From Vulcanimicrobiota bacterium (GTDB lineage Bacteria; Vulcanimicrobiota; Xenobia; Xenobiales; JADMJV01), in the NCBI GenBank assembly GCA_023447635.1, contig JAEXNA010000098.1, forward strand, positions 1 to 34,262: DNA of 34,262 nucleotides, written 5' to 3'. The position numbers were made by a program, and so were the translations under genes. Positions 32,825 through 34,262 of this stretch are shown here, piece by piece (position 1 is the stretch's first letter; each line of letters opens with the position of its first letter). The notes beneath the pieces were generated by a model, which ran no database searches, had not been told where the DNA came from, and was given only the letters and a program-made list of their open reading frames with translations.

Positions 32825-32839
32825 GGGGATCGGATCCCC
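32825..32839 (-). terminator. Short dyad between TPR gene and HAD gene
   Basis: GGGGATC and GATCCCC flank a single central G, giving a 6-bp stem with a 3-nt loop on either strand. On the minus strand it lies about 18 nt after the TPR stop and directly before the ribosome site of the HAD gene. There is no T-run, so it may be an operator or RNA structure rather than a terminator. Confidence 0.3.
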
Positions 32840-32856
32840 TGCGAGCCTCGAGACTC

Positions 32857-34262
32857 TTAGCTGCGCTGGCTGCGGTCGGTCATATCCAGGCCGTCTCTTA
32901 CCTTACGGCGCGGGGGGTCTTTCCTGGCCGGCGCCGCCTTGATCTCTTCGGTCCGCGGCCGTTGCGGTGCGGTAAGCTCGGGGGCGGCGGCACCCTCTAT
33001 GGCCTTGCCAGATCCACCGCTGCTGCTAACCTGGGGCGCGGTGCCGTTGGGATAGTCGCTGTCATCAGTGATGCTGGCTTTCACGTGAACAGGCGCCTCA
33101 GGAGAAGCGGGCTGCTGGGCTGTTGGCGGCGCTTCCACGGCCTGCAGCGAAGCCAGGGTTCGGCCGTACCCGCCTTGGGGATACAGCGTCCGGGCCTGGC
33201 GCAGATTCTCCATCGCCTCGCTTTTTCGTCCCAGGCCAAGGTTGGCGTAGCCCAGCGCGCCGTAGGCGAGCCCACGAGAGGAAGCCTTCCCTCCCACCAT
33301 CTTATAGAGGCGGACCGCTTCCCGCGCCGCCGTTTCGGCCTTGCGGTACTGTTTGGCCTTGAGCAGCCCTTCCGCGTTTCTGGCGTGGGTCGCGGCGGCG
33401 GTGGTCAGCTGTTGCCTCACGGCCGTCAGCGCCTTCTCGGATTCGGCTCGGTATTCGGGGGCCGACTTCAGCTCCGCCCAGGCGCTGAAGCCTTCCTCTA
33501 GCAGGCCCGCTGCCACCAGCGAGCGAGCCAGGGCGTGGCGCGCTTCCCGGATCTCTTCCACCGGAGCCGCCCCCTGTTTGAGCTTTCCGATCGCCGTGCG
33601 AAGTTGGAACACGGCCATCTCCGGGTCGGGCTTCACGCCGACCGAGCCAGCCAGACTGACCTGGCCGGCCTGGGCCATAAAACGACCGTCAGCCAACGCT
33701 TCGGAAAGACGCTCTTGCGCTATCACGGCCGGGTCGGGCGGCGGGGGAGTCTGGGGGCGCAAGGCCAGAGCGCCGGCGCCGAGCAGAAACGCCGCGACCA
33801 GACCTGCCGCCCACATCCTGGCGGGATGCCCCTCGACCGGCGCCGCACCGTTTGGGGTACGTTCGCCAGCAGGCTTCTCGTCCTGGTCCTCGACCTCTTC
33901 CAGCCAGGCATCGTCCGGGTCGTCCTCGTTCCACGTCTCGCGCAGAGGAGGCAAAGACGTGGCGGTCTGAGGCGCGCCCAGCCAGCCCGGCTGCTGTTCC
34001 TCGACCTCCCCAGGAGATCCGGAAGAGCCGCTCCAACCGTCCTCCTCCTCCTCCCCCGACCCCAGCCAGGAAGAGGCGGCGGCTGCGGTGGGAGTGGGAG
34101 GGGCAGAGCCCCAACCGTCGGTGAACTCGGGCTCGGGAAAGGCGGGCGATTCGACCGTGGCCGTCCCACCCTGCCCCCAGCCGTGGGAGGTGGGGTCCGA
34201 GGACAATGGGATACCGCTCCAGGGAGTGTTCCCCGCCGAGGCCGCCGGCGTCTGGGCCCAGT
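32857..34262 (-). CDS. TPR-containing membrane protein, 5' end beyond window
   Basis: The frame is open from the stop at 32857 to the right edge, so the N-terminus is missing; a TTG at 34206 is the last in-window start, but the sequence continues upstream in the same low-complexity style. The visible part begins with an acidic, Gly/Ser/Trp/Pro-rich segment with repeated W-G/S and W-L-G units. It is followed by a membrane helix (MWAAGLVAAFLLGAGALAL) and helical repeats of tetratricopeptide type (AETAAREAVRLY, AYGALGYANLGLGRKSEAM), with a charged, basic tail. The acidic N-part is probably cytoplasmic and the repeats outside, although orientation is not proven. The function is unknown; TPR proteins usually scaffold other proteins. 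Confidence 0.7.
   Translation of the reverse strand, partial: WAQTPAASAGNTPWSGIPLSSDPTSHGWGQGGTATVESPAFPEPEFTDGWGSAPPTPTAAAASSWLGSGEEEEDGWSGSSGSPGEVEEQQPGWLGAPQTATSLPPLRETWNEDDPDDAWLEEVEDQDEKPAGERTPNGAAPVEGHPARMWAAGLVAAFLLGAGALALRPQTPPPPDPAVIAQERLSEALADGRFMAQAGQVSLAGSVGVKPDPEMAVFQLRTAIGKLKQGAAPVEEIREARHALARSLVAAGLLEEGFSAWAELKSAPEYRAESEKALTAVRQQLTTAAATHARNAEGLLKAKQYRKAETAAREAVRLYKMVGGKASSRGLAYGALGYANLGLGRKSEAMENLRQARTLYPQGGYGRTLASLQAVEAPPTAQQPASPEAPVHVKASITDDSDYPNGTAPQVSSSGGSGKAIEGAAAPELTAPQRPRTEEIKAAPARKDPPRRKVRDGLDMTDRSQRS

Overview
The window is a GC-rich bacterial chromosome segment with compact gene packing, frequent GTG and TTG starts, and no rRNA, tRNA, CRISPR array, insertion sequence or phage gene that I can see. 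Several proteins carry lipoprotein or Sec signal peptides. One small barrel-like protein (31320-32102) ends in phenylalanine, as outer-membrane proteins do, so the host is probably a double-membraned bacterium. I cannot name the phylum; the gene mix suggests a free-living environmental lineage.

Layout. At the left are a large U32-family (RlhA-like) RNA-modification candidate (156-2705), a membrane-anchored DUF3352-like protein on the minus strand (2711-4312), a divergent CorA-type divalent-metal channel (4427-5572), a possible small lipoprotein (5633-5851) and a GT-C (family 39-like) membrane glycosyltransferase (5966-7180). A perfect bidirectional terminator separates the last from lon (7237-9663, minus). 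Divergent from lon is a two-gene unit: a leaderless, diverged subtilase (9865-11133) and a BtuF-like metal/cobalamin-binding protein (11137-11877).

The middle (11858-23133) is dominated by exported or carbohydrate-active proteins: a lipoprotein alpha/beta hydrolase, a GH63/MGH1-like glycosidase, a secreted protein with two copies of an Ig-like domain joined by an Asn/Gly/Trp linker, a secreted metallophosphoesterase, a BIG2-plus-beta-helix lipoprotein whose signal peptide lies in a different reading frame from its body, and a secreted S9 prolyl oligopeptidase. A long bidirectional terminator (21047-21088) separates the last two.

The right part holds a complete high-affinity potassium uptake system in divergent arrangement: kdpD-kdpE on the minus strand (overlapping by 11 nt), and on the plus strand a 38-residue membrane peptide, kdpF, kdpA, kdpB and kdpC, followed 28 nt later by a putative outer-membrane beta-barrel protein. 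The shared intergenic region holds two near-identical 10-bp direct repeats exactly 11 bp apart, the layout expected for an OmpR-family regulator such as KdpE. Convergent to this cluster are a HAD phosphatase, whose stop codon shares one CTAG palindrome with that of the barrel gene, and a TPR protein that runs off the right edge.

The observations most worth checking are the split signal peptide of the beta-helix lipoprotein, the extended kdp operon with its extra peptide and barrel gene, the leaderless subtilase opposite lon, and the hairpins in the leaders of the S9 peptidase and the glycosyltransferase.
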